Assembly (NCBI GenBank): GCA_001949185.1
Contig: BDGG01000013.1
Span: 679,423 to 743,422, forward strand
DNA: 64,000 nucleotides
Direction of reading: 5' to 3'
From: Ramazzottius varieornatus
Taxonomy: Eukaryota; Tardigrada; Eutardigrada; Parachela; Ramazzottiidae
The notes under the pieces are model-generated. The model was not told where the DNA came from, made no database searches, and saw only the letters and a list, made by a program, of their open reading frames with translations. This document shows, piece after piece, positions 11,328-23,000 of this stretch; position 1 is the first letter of the stretch, and each line of letters starts with the position of its first letter. The translations under genes and the position numbers were made by a program.

Positions 11328-12749
11328 ATGGGGGACATTACCAGATCAATGGAGCGGAAATGGTCCTGTGGAATTGCGGCCATTACACGCTGTCACAAGT
11401 ACAATCTGTCAGCTTATGACGTTATGTCATGTTGCCCGAGTTTTGTCTACTTGCGTTTTCTCCTTTGTGGAGCCCCAGCGCCACCAAGTGACGAGATACC
11501 TGTATCCGAGAAGAACGTCGGGTGGAGAGCTGCAAGGTACCTGCGGTTTATTTTACCGTCCATCATAGCCGTCGCCTTCTGTATTGACTTCGGAGACTGG
11601 ATCGTAAACGGCGAAGAGAACCTCCACTTGCAACAGACAAGGATAATCTCCATGCTGACGTATCTCGACAGTCAGTTCGGATTATGGCTCGGTGCATCGA
11701 CCACCTTCGTGTTCATCTCCAAGTCTGGCAGGTTTATGCATTGCCTGAAATCTCTTGCTCGATCCATGGCACACCTGGACATGGTACCCGTTCGACAAGC
11801 TCGACGAAGAGTCAAAACTGCGTGGATCATCTTGGGCCTCCTACTTCTCTTCTCGACATTCCGTGCGGTGTACGGAATATACGAAGTTAGTAATCCGAAT
11901 GTCTTATGGCGGCCTCGGCGGTACTTTATCTGGAAGCTACCTTCCGGATTAGTCGCTATCGTTCTACGGTCATTTTTCTTCCTCAGTGAAGTCTCCGTCT
12001 TGCCCATTTACATGGTATTCATTTTCGTCTGCGCCAAGTACACTGAATGCTTCGTAATTCTTAATAAGCAAATCAAAGATCTGCTGAAAAGCTTGGACGG
12101 AAACGATACAGATAGCCCTTCGATAGACGGTGCCACTTTCCTGAAGAAACTCAAGTCGCTCTCGCTGAAAGAAGTGACATTGAGCCAAGCCTTGGCCGAC
12201 TTGGACTCTTGCTTCTCCATGCAGGTGTTGTGCTTTTCCGTCAACAACTCTCTTGGAGTGTTTAGCAAAATTGCCAAGTGTTTCGTCTCAGCAGCTTTTG
12301 TAAACTGCATGGATTATATCAAGTTTATCATGAAATCGTCGATGTATGTTGCCGCCCTTGGGCTGATTATTGTTTTCCCAGCCATTCTCCATGAAAGCGT
12401 AAGACAGAATTTCCGTCTCGAAAGCTTTGTTTTATCACTATGGTGGATTTGGATGCTTTTCTACAGAGTTCGAGATCCATTGCGCTCTGGCAGAAACTGA
12501 TTGCTGTGCGGCAAGAAAGTCGACAGAAGGTACACTGTTTGAGCAGATAGCGCACTTAACCGTGATTTTAAGAGAAACGCATTGCTTCTTCGATCGTAGG
12601 ATTACTGTGTGGAAGAAGGAGAAGTGTTGGTGACGCTTCTGCAGCGTACCACTGTGCGACCACATTCCCTGTCGGTAGCAGGAATCGCAACATTAACCCG
12701 CTCTTTCGGAGTTACTGTAGGTGGCGCCTTCCACTTATTACATATGTAG
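11328..12749 (+). CDS. Gustatory-receptor-like 7TM chemoreceptor, 3 exons, 427 aa
   Basis: Likely a plasma-membrane ligand-gated receptor of the insect Gr/7tm_7 type. Exon 1 (11328-12398) is 1071 nt and runs into a 68-nt intron (GTAAGA..CTACAG, 12399-12466). Exon 2 is 12467-12529, and a 70-nt phase-0 intron leads to exon 3, 12600-12749. Ignoring the introns gives a 390-aa frame ending at 12500, but the spliced end makes better sense: it adds a SIALWQKLIAV helix and a final hydrophobic segment (SLSVAGIATLTRSFGVTVGG) as in Gr TM7. Hydrophobic segments include YLRFILPSIIAVAF, AWIILGLLLLFSTF, VSVLPIYMVFIFVCAKY and MYVAALGLIIVFPAIL. A long intracellular loop (about residues 240-290) precedes the last TMs, as in the family. 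Length matches typical Grs. Family assignment rests on topology and gene structure, not on a search; ligand unknown. Confidence 0.6.
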
Positions 12750-13529
12750 TTTCCTGGCGATACACGCGAAAGCTCCATGACCTTTACAGATGCTGCTGGG
12801 TTTTGCCGGTTTTACCTGTTTTCTCATTGATCGCGCCGAAAATTATCAATCGGAGCTGGATGACTTGACGGTAGCCAACGTGACTTGCTCCTGCCAGTGC
12901 TGATTTAAAATTTGCTCACGTGTTTACGGAACGGTGTGTTCTATTAGATGTACAGTAATTTTACCCATCTACGTGCAGCAGAAAATTGTAAGATGATGAA
13001 AAGTACTCCAATACAGACCACCACCATTGATATTATATTTTATCTGACAAGTTTGTGAATTAGTTCGATCTGGAGTTGCTGATAAATCGAGCCATCGATC
13101 GAGGTAGAATTGTTTCGCTGTCCTCATCGGTGATAGCTGTACCACACTAAATCAAGCAGATCCAGGAGCCGTTATGTGGAAGATCTCGAGGCAATGGTTT
13201 CCGACCATCGCTGGTCGGAACGATATCTGAAATAGGAGAAATGGAACAGCCGTGAGGCAAATATACAGTAGTACATGCCAGAGAGTGTTTTGACATGACG
13301 CGGCTGGACCGTCAGACTGTAGTTTCACACCACCATCTCACATGACAGCCTGTCAGTCAGCCATCGACTTGGTTTGACTCTTCGACTGGTCGAGCCGTCC
13401 AGTGAGTCCGGATCGGACTTGCAGGTTTAATCAAAGCCGAAACCGAATCGAGCGAGGGGAATCAATAACCCGGGCCGACCCCACCGTCAACAATGAATGA
13501 TAATCAAATGGTTAACCGAACGAAATCAA

Positions 13530-13664
13530 CAAAATTCGCTGCTTCAGCGCAGTACGTACACGTACATGACGATGCACTCCCGTAGGGGAGTGAACAGGCA
13601 GTAAAGCCGGACAGAGGTTGTACTTTATGTGTACGTTGACGTACTGCAGTCATTTTTTACAGTA
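13530..13664. repeat. MITE family A, copy 1 (degenerate left end)
   Basis: Inverted arms: AAAATTCGCTGCTTCAGCGC on the left; a GACGTACTGCAGTCATTTTT-type sequence ending CAGTA on the right. Homologous to 13873-14023 and 52062-52208, including the central CCCGTAGGGGAG stem. Confidence 0.7.
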
Positions 13665-13872
13665 CCATAGCTATAGTAAATTGTTATTGAACTGGCATGA
13701 ACTCCAACAAGATTACTTTGAAGATGGACGTTCGGTCCCTGACTGTTTAAAATAACACAACCCATATGCATTCCACCGGAAAAATTTCTTTTAAGCGAGA
13801 ACGAACATGATCTTGACTAGGTACAGATGGCGGCACTGGTACGGTATCTTTCAGGCGGTGCGAAAAATGCTG

Positions 13873-14023
13873 TACTGTAATTATATTCGCTGCGTCCGCG
13901 CAGTACGTCATCGCACAAGTGAAGTACAGCCCCGGTCCGGTTTCACGGATTGCGCAACCCCCTACAGGGGTGCATCGTCACGTACGTGTACGTACTGCAC
14001 GGAAGCAGCGAATATTTACAGTA
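13873..14023. repeat. MITE family A, copy 2, 151 bp
   Basis: Inverted arms TACTGTAATTATATTCGCTG and CAGCGAATATTTACAGTA, with inner CGCAGTACGTCA and CCCCCTACAGGGG stems. TA at each end fits a Tc1/mariner-type insertion. Confidence 0.8.
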
Positions 14024-14059
14024 ACTGCTAGCACACGCAGGTATCAGTGTTATTCTACT

Positions 14060-15110
14060 AACGGTTTTGGAATTTTATTGTCTATTACAATTAGTAAAAT
14101 TTTTCCTCAAACCGTAATTTTAATTGTTGCAGGTTTGGATTGGCTGAATCCTCTATTATCTATTAATTTTAATTACATCTGGAACTCTAATTGAAATTAT
14201 TTTAATTATGGTCCGTCTGTAAGTTTGTATTAACCGGGTAATCAGCAGGGATATGTTTCCGTTGTTATGTCATCTTGTTCAGATAGTATGTCATTCCACA
14301 TGTCCATCAAAATTTTCTGTCTGTATTTTCTCGTGTCCTCTACGCCGTTCTCGCACCACTCTCCAGCTTTTCTTCCTGCTATCTCGTTTGTTTGCAAGGG
14401 CTGTCCTCAGATTATTACGGAACAAGGACTCGGAAAACAGCTTGTTCATCCCAAAGGAAGTTGGATTCTTCAGGTATTGGTAGCGCGAGCTGTAGGTCTC
14501 TTTGCCATCTCAAGAATCTGACCGCACACCGCATGCCGTTGTTCTGTCGCGGTGGAGAAGCTGGGTGATTATTTAAAGAGTGTGGGATACTACGGATTGA
14601 AGCTCGAATCTACAGCAAACGTGGTTTCGCTGGTTTCCGTTTGACGTTAGTTACAAAAGTAAGAGTAAACTCGTACGAGACTGTACAATTTGGAAAACCA
14701 TTGGCGAATCATACTGTAAGTCCTGCTATGCTGTCGTGCTGTATGTTTCTTCGCTTCTTTGCAGGCAAAGCAGAGATGTCCACTGTGTCTGCTCTCTTGA
14801 AGGACACCATAGGAAGCTCGAAGAGCCTGAAGATCTCTGCTGACGATAATATTTACTAAGGGATTTTCGTGGTACAATTCACTGTGGATTTGCTAGGCAT
14901 CTTGCCATAATTAAAGTTCGAAGCCCAGCTCTTCCAAATTTTAATTATTTTAATTGCTGCAAGTACGGATTTTAATTACCTATTTTACTATTGACTTGTG
15001 GGTCTAATTTTACTGTAATCTTACTATATAGTAAAATTCGTCGTCTCGATTTCATAATTTTAATTATTATAGTAAAATTCAAAAGTCCCGGTTTTCGGCT
15101 ATTTTCAATT
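14060..15110. repeat. Pair of related AT-rich blocks
   Basis: Blocks at about 14078-14215 and 14936-15100 share the run TTTTAATTG(T/C)TGCA(G/A)GT followed by (T/A)CGGATT-like sequence and several TAATTTTAATTA and GTAAAATT repeats. They may be ends of one old element or simple sequence; the 700 bp between carries no recognised gene. Confidence 0.35.
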
Positions 15111-16200
15111 ATCTATTTTCATTAGTAGAATAACCCTCTAGATACCAGGCACTCTACCCCGGCAGGCGACCAGGGGGAAATATCAGACACCCCACTTTGT
15201 GACTGGCTGAAGCGGGGAGGGGGTGGTCTTTAACAACCAACCACCGCTCATCCACATAACAGATCTCAGGGTACCGCACGTTTGCTCCACCCCCTGTAGC
15301 CGCAAACTGCGCCGCTGAACGAATCAGTACACCGAACGTTCACAATTTTTCTCGTGACCACCGGACAGTCGGCACTCACAATCCACAGCTTGCATTCTGT
15401 GAGGGAATTTTTTCGCTGTCTTTCCAATTCTTTTTTAGGTGTTTTCATCGGACGAAACTTGCACAAAAAATTAAATTCCCACATCAATCAAAATCTAACC
15501 GGAAAACAAAAATACTTTTGTGCTGATGGGGAAAAATAATCGGCGTTTGTTTCATCCGTACATTAATCCAATGTTTTCTACAGGGAAAGATGAAAAAATG
15601 TCGTTCAAAGAAACGCCATACGAAATTTTTTCCAGCGGTTTAACTCTGCGCTGGGACACTGAGTATCCTCCGTAGTAGCCAAGGTGTTAAAGCCAGTCAG
15701 ACTTTCAATAGCAGGAGCAGATGCACCTCGGACTGGCCATCTCGCGTTCCGCTTCTTTGCCAATGAATCCAGTGATAAGAAGAGTCACCGATACCGCTAG
15801 TGTCACGGTCTGCGGACAAAATACATCACAATTAACACTAGTGCTCCGAAAGTGGTTTTCTTCCGAGATGCGTCATATCGTCTGATGTTGGCTGTGTTTT
15901 ACTATACCTACTCCGGCAAGAAGCCCTCTTGTGTACGACAACAGCCCTGCTCCTGTAATCGAGCAAACATGAACGCGCGTGCGCTTTCTGAGCAGCTCCA
16001 ACTGCCCAGCGAGATCCATGTGCTAAAACAGACAACAAAAACTTTACAGGACAAACGTTGATTGAAATAAGTTTGTTCAGGTATTCGTGTAACCGTGGGG
16101 GAGGCAAGAACTGTCACATTTACCGAGGTGGAGTGGTAGTTTTCAGAAATCTTGCGCTCAACTTGGACCACCAGCTCGTAGAGAGCGCTGCTTAGCAGTA

Positions 16201-17355
16201 ATGTCTCATCGTGAAAAGGGGAATAACCCTACCAAGGCCACCAGACGCCCACGCGACTACAAGACCTCGGATCCTGAGTCGTCAAAACCCATACCGGACT
16301 ACTTCAAAGCGGTAGTCAGCCGTACAAGGGAGGAATCGTGTAAGAAAACCAAGCTTTCTGTTTGCCGATTACTTTCCCGTTTATCGATATTTCCTTAGCA
16401 GTCACTTACATTTTTCTGTGCTTTGCAGACTGGGTCCTGTTTCAGTACGATTACGGGGTGTACTACTTTCTAGCACCGCCCAAGATCACTCTGGACATAG
16501 TAAAGCCTCTTTTTCGAGAAATTAATTCCTTCAAGGAAAAAGAGATATTGCAGTAAGGGATGAAGGTGCGCTTGTTCTACACTCATGTCTATCCTGTCAG
16601 CAAAGCAACGGTCATTGATGTGAGTAAGGACCAGGACAGGATGAACGCTTTGTTCGACACACTGGACAATGCAGCGAAGGAGCAGAAAAAGAAACGAAAG
16701 GTACTTGTGATTTAACGCTCTTGTCTTAGGCGGATAACGCGCTTGTGCTAGACTTCGCTCTATCCGTATCAATACTGGAATATTATTCACTGTTCCGAAG
16801 ATACTTTGTACGGTGTCTTCTTCTAGAGACCAGACAGGAAGCCTGCCCCAGCCTCGAGGATGACACATGTCAACAGAGCCGAAGACAACAAGACCAAACG
16901 AAAGAAATTGAACGATGAGAGATCAGGTGTGGTTTCCGTGGGGAGAGGTCAAGTCGCTTCCCCAGAAGTTTCTGAACGAGAGGCAGACTCCACCGGCGAT
17001 GACAGTGCTCCAGGTCTCATAACCCATCTCAAGTGGAAAAGCAGCTCTCAATTGTGTACTGGAAGCACAAAGCTACGGAGCTCGGACTCTCCCTTTTCTA
17101 GTGGAGATGAGGAACTGGACACAGAATTTCCGGTAAGTTTGCAATATTTGTTGGTACAGTTGTTTGGGATTGAATAAGGGTCTTTGGTAGTCCACTCAGA
17201 AGCCACGTCAACGCTCGGAGGATAGCGCATCACGAAAGCCTGGATCGCCTCTCCACATCAACGCCTGCAATGCCGAAGAAAAGGATCCCGACGAAATCTT
17301 CAACGAGGCCGATTCCAGTGATAGCGATTATCACCCTTCCACAGATCCTAACTGA
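16201..17355 (+). CDS. Unrecognised acidic, Ser/Lys-rich protein, 5-exon model (277 aa); possible 5' part of a BEN-like gene
   Basis: Exons 16201-16339, 16429-16552, 16601-16700, 16827-17132 and 17191-17355 join in frame (834 nt, stop TGA at 17353). The second intron, 48 nt, is unusually short. The start is basic (KATRRPRDYK). Then comes a compact hydrophobic stretch YWVLFQYDYGVYYFLAPPK that could be a small folded domain, then a basic EQKKKRK cluster suggesting a nuclear signal, then a long Ser/Glu/Asp-rich tail ending DEIFNEADSSDSDYHP. Sequence after the stop (about 17430-17670) still looks coding (for example RFIDSEDRDSVSISGSAKYG and EKTEEFVRKREELLKEAE), and the BEN-like exons follow at 17901. 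I suspect one longer gene whose middle exons I cannot phase. No function is claimed. Confidence 0.5.
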
Positions 17356-17900
17356 AGAAAAAGTAAGCGAACTTACAGTCCGCTTCAGCCGCAGTACTCT
17401 TCCATTCTGTGCTTGGTTTGTTTCTTGAAGAGACTAGGTTCATCGACAGCGAAGACAGGGATAGTGTCAGCATCTCCGGGAGTGCCAAATATGGAGGTAA
17501 ACGGCTTACCAAATTTCGATTAATTTTGCGCGCAGTTCGGCTATTGTGTTCGCCTCCTTTGCACAAGCGAAAACAGCGGCGGTAAGAATGGAGATACAGC
17601 GGAAGACTATACTGCAGAGAAGACTGAGGAATTTGTTCGGAAACGGGAGGAATTGCTGAAGGAAGCTGAAAGTGAGTGCCAAAATAATATTGCGTGATGC
17701 AGTGTAGAATTAGCTTAGCTATGAAAACTCCTCGAATAGAAATGAAAGTCTTTGCTTATTTGTGGCTCATCATAGTGATCAATCGGATTTTGAAATCAGC
17801 GAGACATTCCAGACCATCACGCAAGCCCAAGATACAAGATGAAAATCACCTCTGTTCGGTTCCTCGAGTGTATCAGTCTAATGATAGTATCGTATTACAG

Positions 17901-18392
17901 TTCCGGCCATCAACTGGTCATTCAACGCAGATCCAGCAACAGTCGACCGCACTCTGTTCCAGCGACTGCAGCCAAAGTCTCCAATATGGGTCAGACAAGC
18001 AAGATTGAAGCAAGCGCAGAAAGCGCGAAGGACATGGACAACTACGCACGAAAGCTGATGTGGAAAGTCTTGATCCCTGACGATGATATTATCGCTCTCT
18101 TAAAGACGAAGACGAAAAGCGTGGGGTTTGCGAAGCTTTTCGGCCCGGAGAACTTCACGTCGTTTTACGGTAAGCCTGTTGTAACGCAACCAGACCACTT
18201 TCTTACTTTTGACAGTCGTTTTTCTTTGCAGATCACGTTCTCAAGTTCAAGAAAACCAAGGAAGGATTGACGGGAGGAAAGTGGAATAACCAGATAACAT
18301 CCGAAGTTGAACTACGTAAACGATTCATTAGCACTTTCGATCGCAAAATGTCTCGTGTACTTAAGCACACTGAAAATCCACAATCCGACTAG
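17901..18392 (+). CDS. Two 3' exons with a BEN-like C-terminal region (partial)
   Basis: Exon 17901-18169 is followed by a 62-nt intron and exon 18232-18392, ending at TAG. The 5' limit is the acceptor TATTACAG; upstream exons are unresolved. The protein has a Ser/Arg/His-rich linker, then a helical region of about 100 residues (MDNYARKLMWKVLIPDDDII, FAKLFGPENFTSFYDH, LTGGKWNNQITSEVELRKRF) and a short tail. The spacing of helices and the GK..W pattern resemble BEN domains, which bind DNA or chromatin partners; the match is by eye and weak. The gene at 16201-17355, same strand and 550 bp upstream, likely supplies its N-terminus. Confidence 0.45.
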
Positions 18393-20096
18393 TTCTTCCT
18401 TTCAATGGCTTCTTCCTCTTTGGTCCTTAATGCTAGAAATCGATCTGTATGGACAATTTTCAATTTTGAATTTTGTAGCCATCCATCGGCTTACTATTAC
18501 GAGCTGGTTCACCAGCCGAATAGAAACCTGAGGGATCACGAAATTTTCGTGGTTTATCTCCTCGTAGATGACTTTCATCAAGCGTTTTCTCATTAGTGAG
18601 TCTCGCGAAACAAACCTCACGCTACACTTCCACGTTCACTTTTCTCGTGGTTGGTATCTGCATTGCATTTCCCGACACCGACAAATTTTCTCTACGTTTA
18701 ACGACCTTTTTTGATAAGAGAAATCCGTCTATCAGAAAATACGATGGAAAGTCATGAATGGCGCCAATCAGGATCTTTGTGATCGATAGGGGTAGTAGTT
18801 CTTCCATAAAAAATCTTGAACGTAGTTATGAGAAACATACATCCAAACAGGCAACTGGATCGTGCAGTGGGGAACGGTTCTGAGCGCTATGCAGTGTCAT
18901 TGCTTTCTGCCGACACGCCCAGTTGTTTGCACGCGTTATAACGCATCCCCTTCGGTAACCAGTTCGGACCTTTGCACTTACCCGAGTCATTTTTTGACAG
19001 TGTACTAAGTTCTGACGTACAGTGAATAATATTAATTTTCGATCTTCCCTACAGGGTAACACCTAAAGGATTTATAATGCTCCTGGCTACGAGCGCAGTA
19101 CTTGGTGTTTTTTTATCATGTGACCAGGTGTCAATCATTTGTGGAAAATGGCTTTCGGACTTCGAGTAGTTCTCAGTTTTTCTGTAGATGTTAATAGTGG
19201 AAAAAACGATAAAATAGAACAAGTTAAATATTCGTCCTGGAAGCTTTGGTGTCGTTATGGAAGTTGCTGTTGTTTCAAGATTCGATAAGGAGAACAAGCG
19301 AAATATATGTAAACGGGAATACAGTCATAATTCTCACTAACTGAATGCGTCGCAGCCAAGGCTATGCATTCCTAATTCCGATCCTTTCCAGGAATTCCTC
19401 TCTGTTGCAAGGGGTGAGGATTTATTAGAAAAACGGTGGATTTCCATTGTGGGAAACTGGCGAAGTCTGGAAAACTAGTAGGAAACCCAGAAGGAATTCC
19501 CCTATTTTTCCAGGTTTTGCAAATATGTTTAGCGTGTCACTTGATGAACGGTCTGTCGAAACCCCGAAAAGGCTTGTTTCGTGGGATGCGCGGTCAACTG
19601 TAACCTTTGAGGGTTGGTAAGGGATGTTTCGAGGTAGACATTGCTTCTTCCACATGGTACAAGCATCATTCGGGTAAGTTCAGCTATTCACATGACAACC
19701 GAAGGTTTGCTTCTAGCCTGATCAAAATGCGAACTGCCATACAAGATGTGATACTCATTCCAATAAAATGAAACGTTATTGGACAGGGATTCGGTTATGT
19801 GATTGGATTACTCGGTAAAGCAAATTACTTCAGCTCTGCTTGCCCGTAAAGCATCAGTAAATTATCACGAAGTACTGTACAGGCATTACGGCCGGTAAAA
19901 TCTTAACGTGACGGCGTTACCTATAGATATTACTGTCATTGTAGTCGGCCCGTTTGCCACACAGCATCCGCATTTCGCTGTTTGGCACCTTGTTATTGTA
20001 AGATCCATGAAAGAATGAAATGAATGACGTGCAGCCCAAGTCAGACAAATTATAATCCCATCATAGGAAATTTATACCGGAATCGTGTTAAGCAAC
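18393..20096. other. No gene recognised
   Basis: Short frames on both strands, without splice support or recognisable domains; no clear repeats. Confidence 0.4.
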
Positions 20097-23000
20097 TCAG
20101 AAGGAAGTCGTGCTCCTGTACGATGTACTGTCATCCCGACCTTCAAACGAATCGTTCCGTCCGATATGAAAAACTTGTGCGGCATGGGGCTTCTCCATTG
20201 GGTCCTGCGAAATTCCCCTTCGCGAATCTAGCGTTCTAACGTTGAGTTTTCTGGCGTTAAGGGTTTCGTGGATAGACATGGGCATGGCAACAGTAGTGGC
20301 CGGTTGCTGCTCGGCATTTCGTTGAATAGCCAAGAAGCGCTTTCGGAAAATGATATCGAGAGTGGACACCGCTGCTTTTCGGCCAAGATCCATGGTCGAG
20401 GCACTAGTCTCAGCGTCGAAATCTTTGGCGTTCTTCAAGGACTGCAGTTCTCTTGCCACCTGAATGGCGTTTTCGCGAAGGTAGTCGAAACCGACACGCT
20501 TCTTATTCCGGCAGCAAGAAAGCTCCGTGCTGAAAAACAGATAAATCTGATAAAACTAGCTGTAGTGCATGATAAAGAAGGAGCGGGAAACAATCTTGGG
20601 ATAATTGTTATCCTCCCAGCACTGTTTACCGGTGTTCCATATCAAGATTAATTTTGGAAAAGTTTTTCCTAGTCTGCCTACCCTGCAAGAAGGTTGGAGA
20701 AGGTTCCCCAACGATGCATTAGCATGGCGACGAACTGAACAAGCATTAGCAGGAAGAAGAACAGAAGGAAGGCGATGCCGGTGGGCTCGATTTGCACGGT
20801 GACTGGTTTCTTCGCGGTTCCTCCGAAGGGACTGACGACCCATATGAACAAGTCGTCGCGTCGAAGTTCAAGTAAAAAGACCATCAGGATGAATAGGCTG
20901 TTGATCATCAGAAAGCCGAGGGAAAGTTTGTTGCGGAACTTCTTCATCTGTTCCACCATGGCAGCTTCGAGACCAGCATTGGTACCGGCGAGTGGGCTAA
21001 GGTAGGTGGTGATGAGCTCCCGCCAGAACGAGGCTTCGATCACCTCGAGTGTTTCGGGTTCGGCGCGGATCAGGTCTTCGTCGTCCATCCAATGATCGTT
21101 CTCAATTACTACGGGACCTGATGGATCGGTCAAAGCTAAAAACGGAAACGAAAGTTACCGTTCAACCATGTCTCAACGCCAACATTACTAGTAATCGTAA
21201 CGCGATAAACTGCAGGAACAGACTGCCGAAAGGTCCGAATTTTGACCTTAGACAGTCCTAACCAAGCGGGATTCTACCCATTATTCTGCGGGTATCTGCG
21301 GAACTGCACTGGGTCTGCGCTCGTTGTCGAATCGGCATTCGGAAACGTCCTCTGGTGATAATGAATTGAGAATCAGTATGAAGGCTTAGTACAGTAATCT
21401 CTCCCAAAAGTATATTAGGTCGTCACTCAAGCGAGCTTTTACAACTTTTCCAGCTGTAATGTGTATAGGTTTGCTTGAGTGACGTGATGTACTCTTGGGA
21501 AAAGTTATTGTAGGTCCTTTCGTGGTCATGTTTTCTGTTCAGTAGAGATTAGCAACCTACAGAGCAGCCATTCGGTGAGTTTGTCATTGTTGACATTCTT
21601 CCCGAATTTCTCGTAGAATTCTTCCGTCGATTTTACAGCCGTCCGTACGGTGGAAACAGAGAAGTTGGCTGAGGCTTCGGATATCTGGTCCCAGTCTTGC
21701 TGGGGAGCCATATTCAGTGGCATGCTCAGTCCGTCAGGTGGCGGCACTCTTGGCCTGAACCCCTGCAAGCCCATCCGTCTGGCTCTAAGTCGGTGTTCCA
21801 ACACCTGCAGCTTCTTCCCTAGCTGTAACAGTTCCCTTCCTATCAGGTCACCGAACGGTCCTTCCAGCGGACTGATGTCAGGTGGAGGACAACAAATAAT
21901 CCCACAGAATTTCCCACAAGCGAAACTGACACTTTTCTTCCCATGTGGAAGAAACTTCTTCATCTCCTCAATCACATCAATGGACGGTACTTTGTGCGCA
22001 TGGGGACTATTGGGATCGATTTGGGCTTCTTTGGCAATCTGCTCCCATCGTTCGATCTGACGAGCCATCTGTTCGTCCTCGTCAGGCTTGGTGATACCGT
22101 TGGCCAGGTGGAACGTGCAGAGGGAATGGATGATGGTGAAGAGGTAGGTGGTGGGTATGGCGATGAAGTAGATGGGGGCAAAAGCAATGTTCCACATTTC
22201 TTGTGGATGGAAGACGGCGGGAAGGACGGTGGAGAAAATGAAGGCGACCATGAAGATGGAGACTGGTGACGCAGAGAACCAGGAGTGGTGGAGTTGAACG
22301 GTGGCACTGATGAGCACAGCTAACATGACCAGTCCGTATCCCGCACTGAAAATCCTCATGACGATATCCTACCAAAAAGCACTCGTACCAACATCAGTCT
22401 CATGATCAATGTACGTACAGTCTCACAATGGACATCAAGTGGGAAAAACGGGAACTGCAGCTTGAAGCCAGTTTATACTTCCCTGTCTTGATATATTGGG
22501 TTCGCTAGCAAACTGGCTAGAAAAACTGACACGAAAAAATTTCACTGATTGCTCCTGTAAGAAGCTCTTCTTTCTGGCCTTCTATCAATGCTTATACAAG
22601 GAGAAGAGAGCGGATAGTCAAACGTGCAGCGCCTACTCTCTCTTTTTCTGTTGATGACAAGTTCGCCATGCGATTTCGCACTGACAAGTCCGCTGTATTC
22701 TCCTTGTACCCATCCATGCGCTGCTAAACCGAGCACTGCTGAGTTGATCGACAATCAGTACTGGGCTGCTTGGTTTAGCAGCTCGAAAGTGCTTGTGCCA
22801 AGTATTTTTCTATGACCAGTCATTTTCCAGCAGATATACAGTAGCTTTGTCGGTATACAACAGTACCGGAGCAGATTTGAACTGGTTGTTCGGCCTACCT
22901 GGAGTTTTGGTGAGCCGAAGACGCAGATGGTCAGAAATATCGAGACCGGTCCAAGGTTGGAAGCCAGAGCCAAGAACATGTTCATCTGGAACAAATCGAC

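Larger units (their letters stand above)
12750..16200. other. Intergenic repeats; no gene recognised
   Basis: Contains two related MITEs (13530-13664, 13873-14023) and AT-rich blocks at 14060-14220 and 14930-15110 that share TTTTAATTG(T/C)TGCA. Short frames at 14253-14521 and 15838-16171 have no recognisable features. Confidence 0.4.

Noticed and set aside
11328-12500. 390-aa single-exon reading of the receptor gene
   Set aside because: It stops before TM7. Two introns of normal size restore a 427-aa protein in phase, so the uninterrupted frame at 12399-12500 is taken as read-through into an intron.
12721-12749. GGTGGCGCCTTCCACTT near the receptor stop as a tenth hairpin repeat copy
   Set aside because: Only the short GTGGCGC core is shared; the arms and centre are missing. 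The sequence encodes TM7 of the receptor.
15120-15260. Similarity between about 15150-15240 and 62440-62530 (GACTGGCTGAA, GGGGG runs) as a repeat family
   Set aside because: Shared words are short and separated by unmatched sequence; not convincing without an alignment.
21972-22375. Long open frames on both strands over the chitin synthase exon (for example 21943-22269 on +)
   Set aside because: They are shadows of the exon 21561-22368 and show low-complexity Gly/Asp or Pro/Ser composition.
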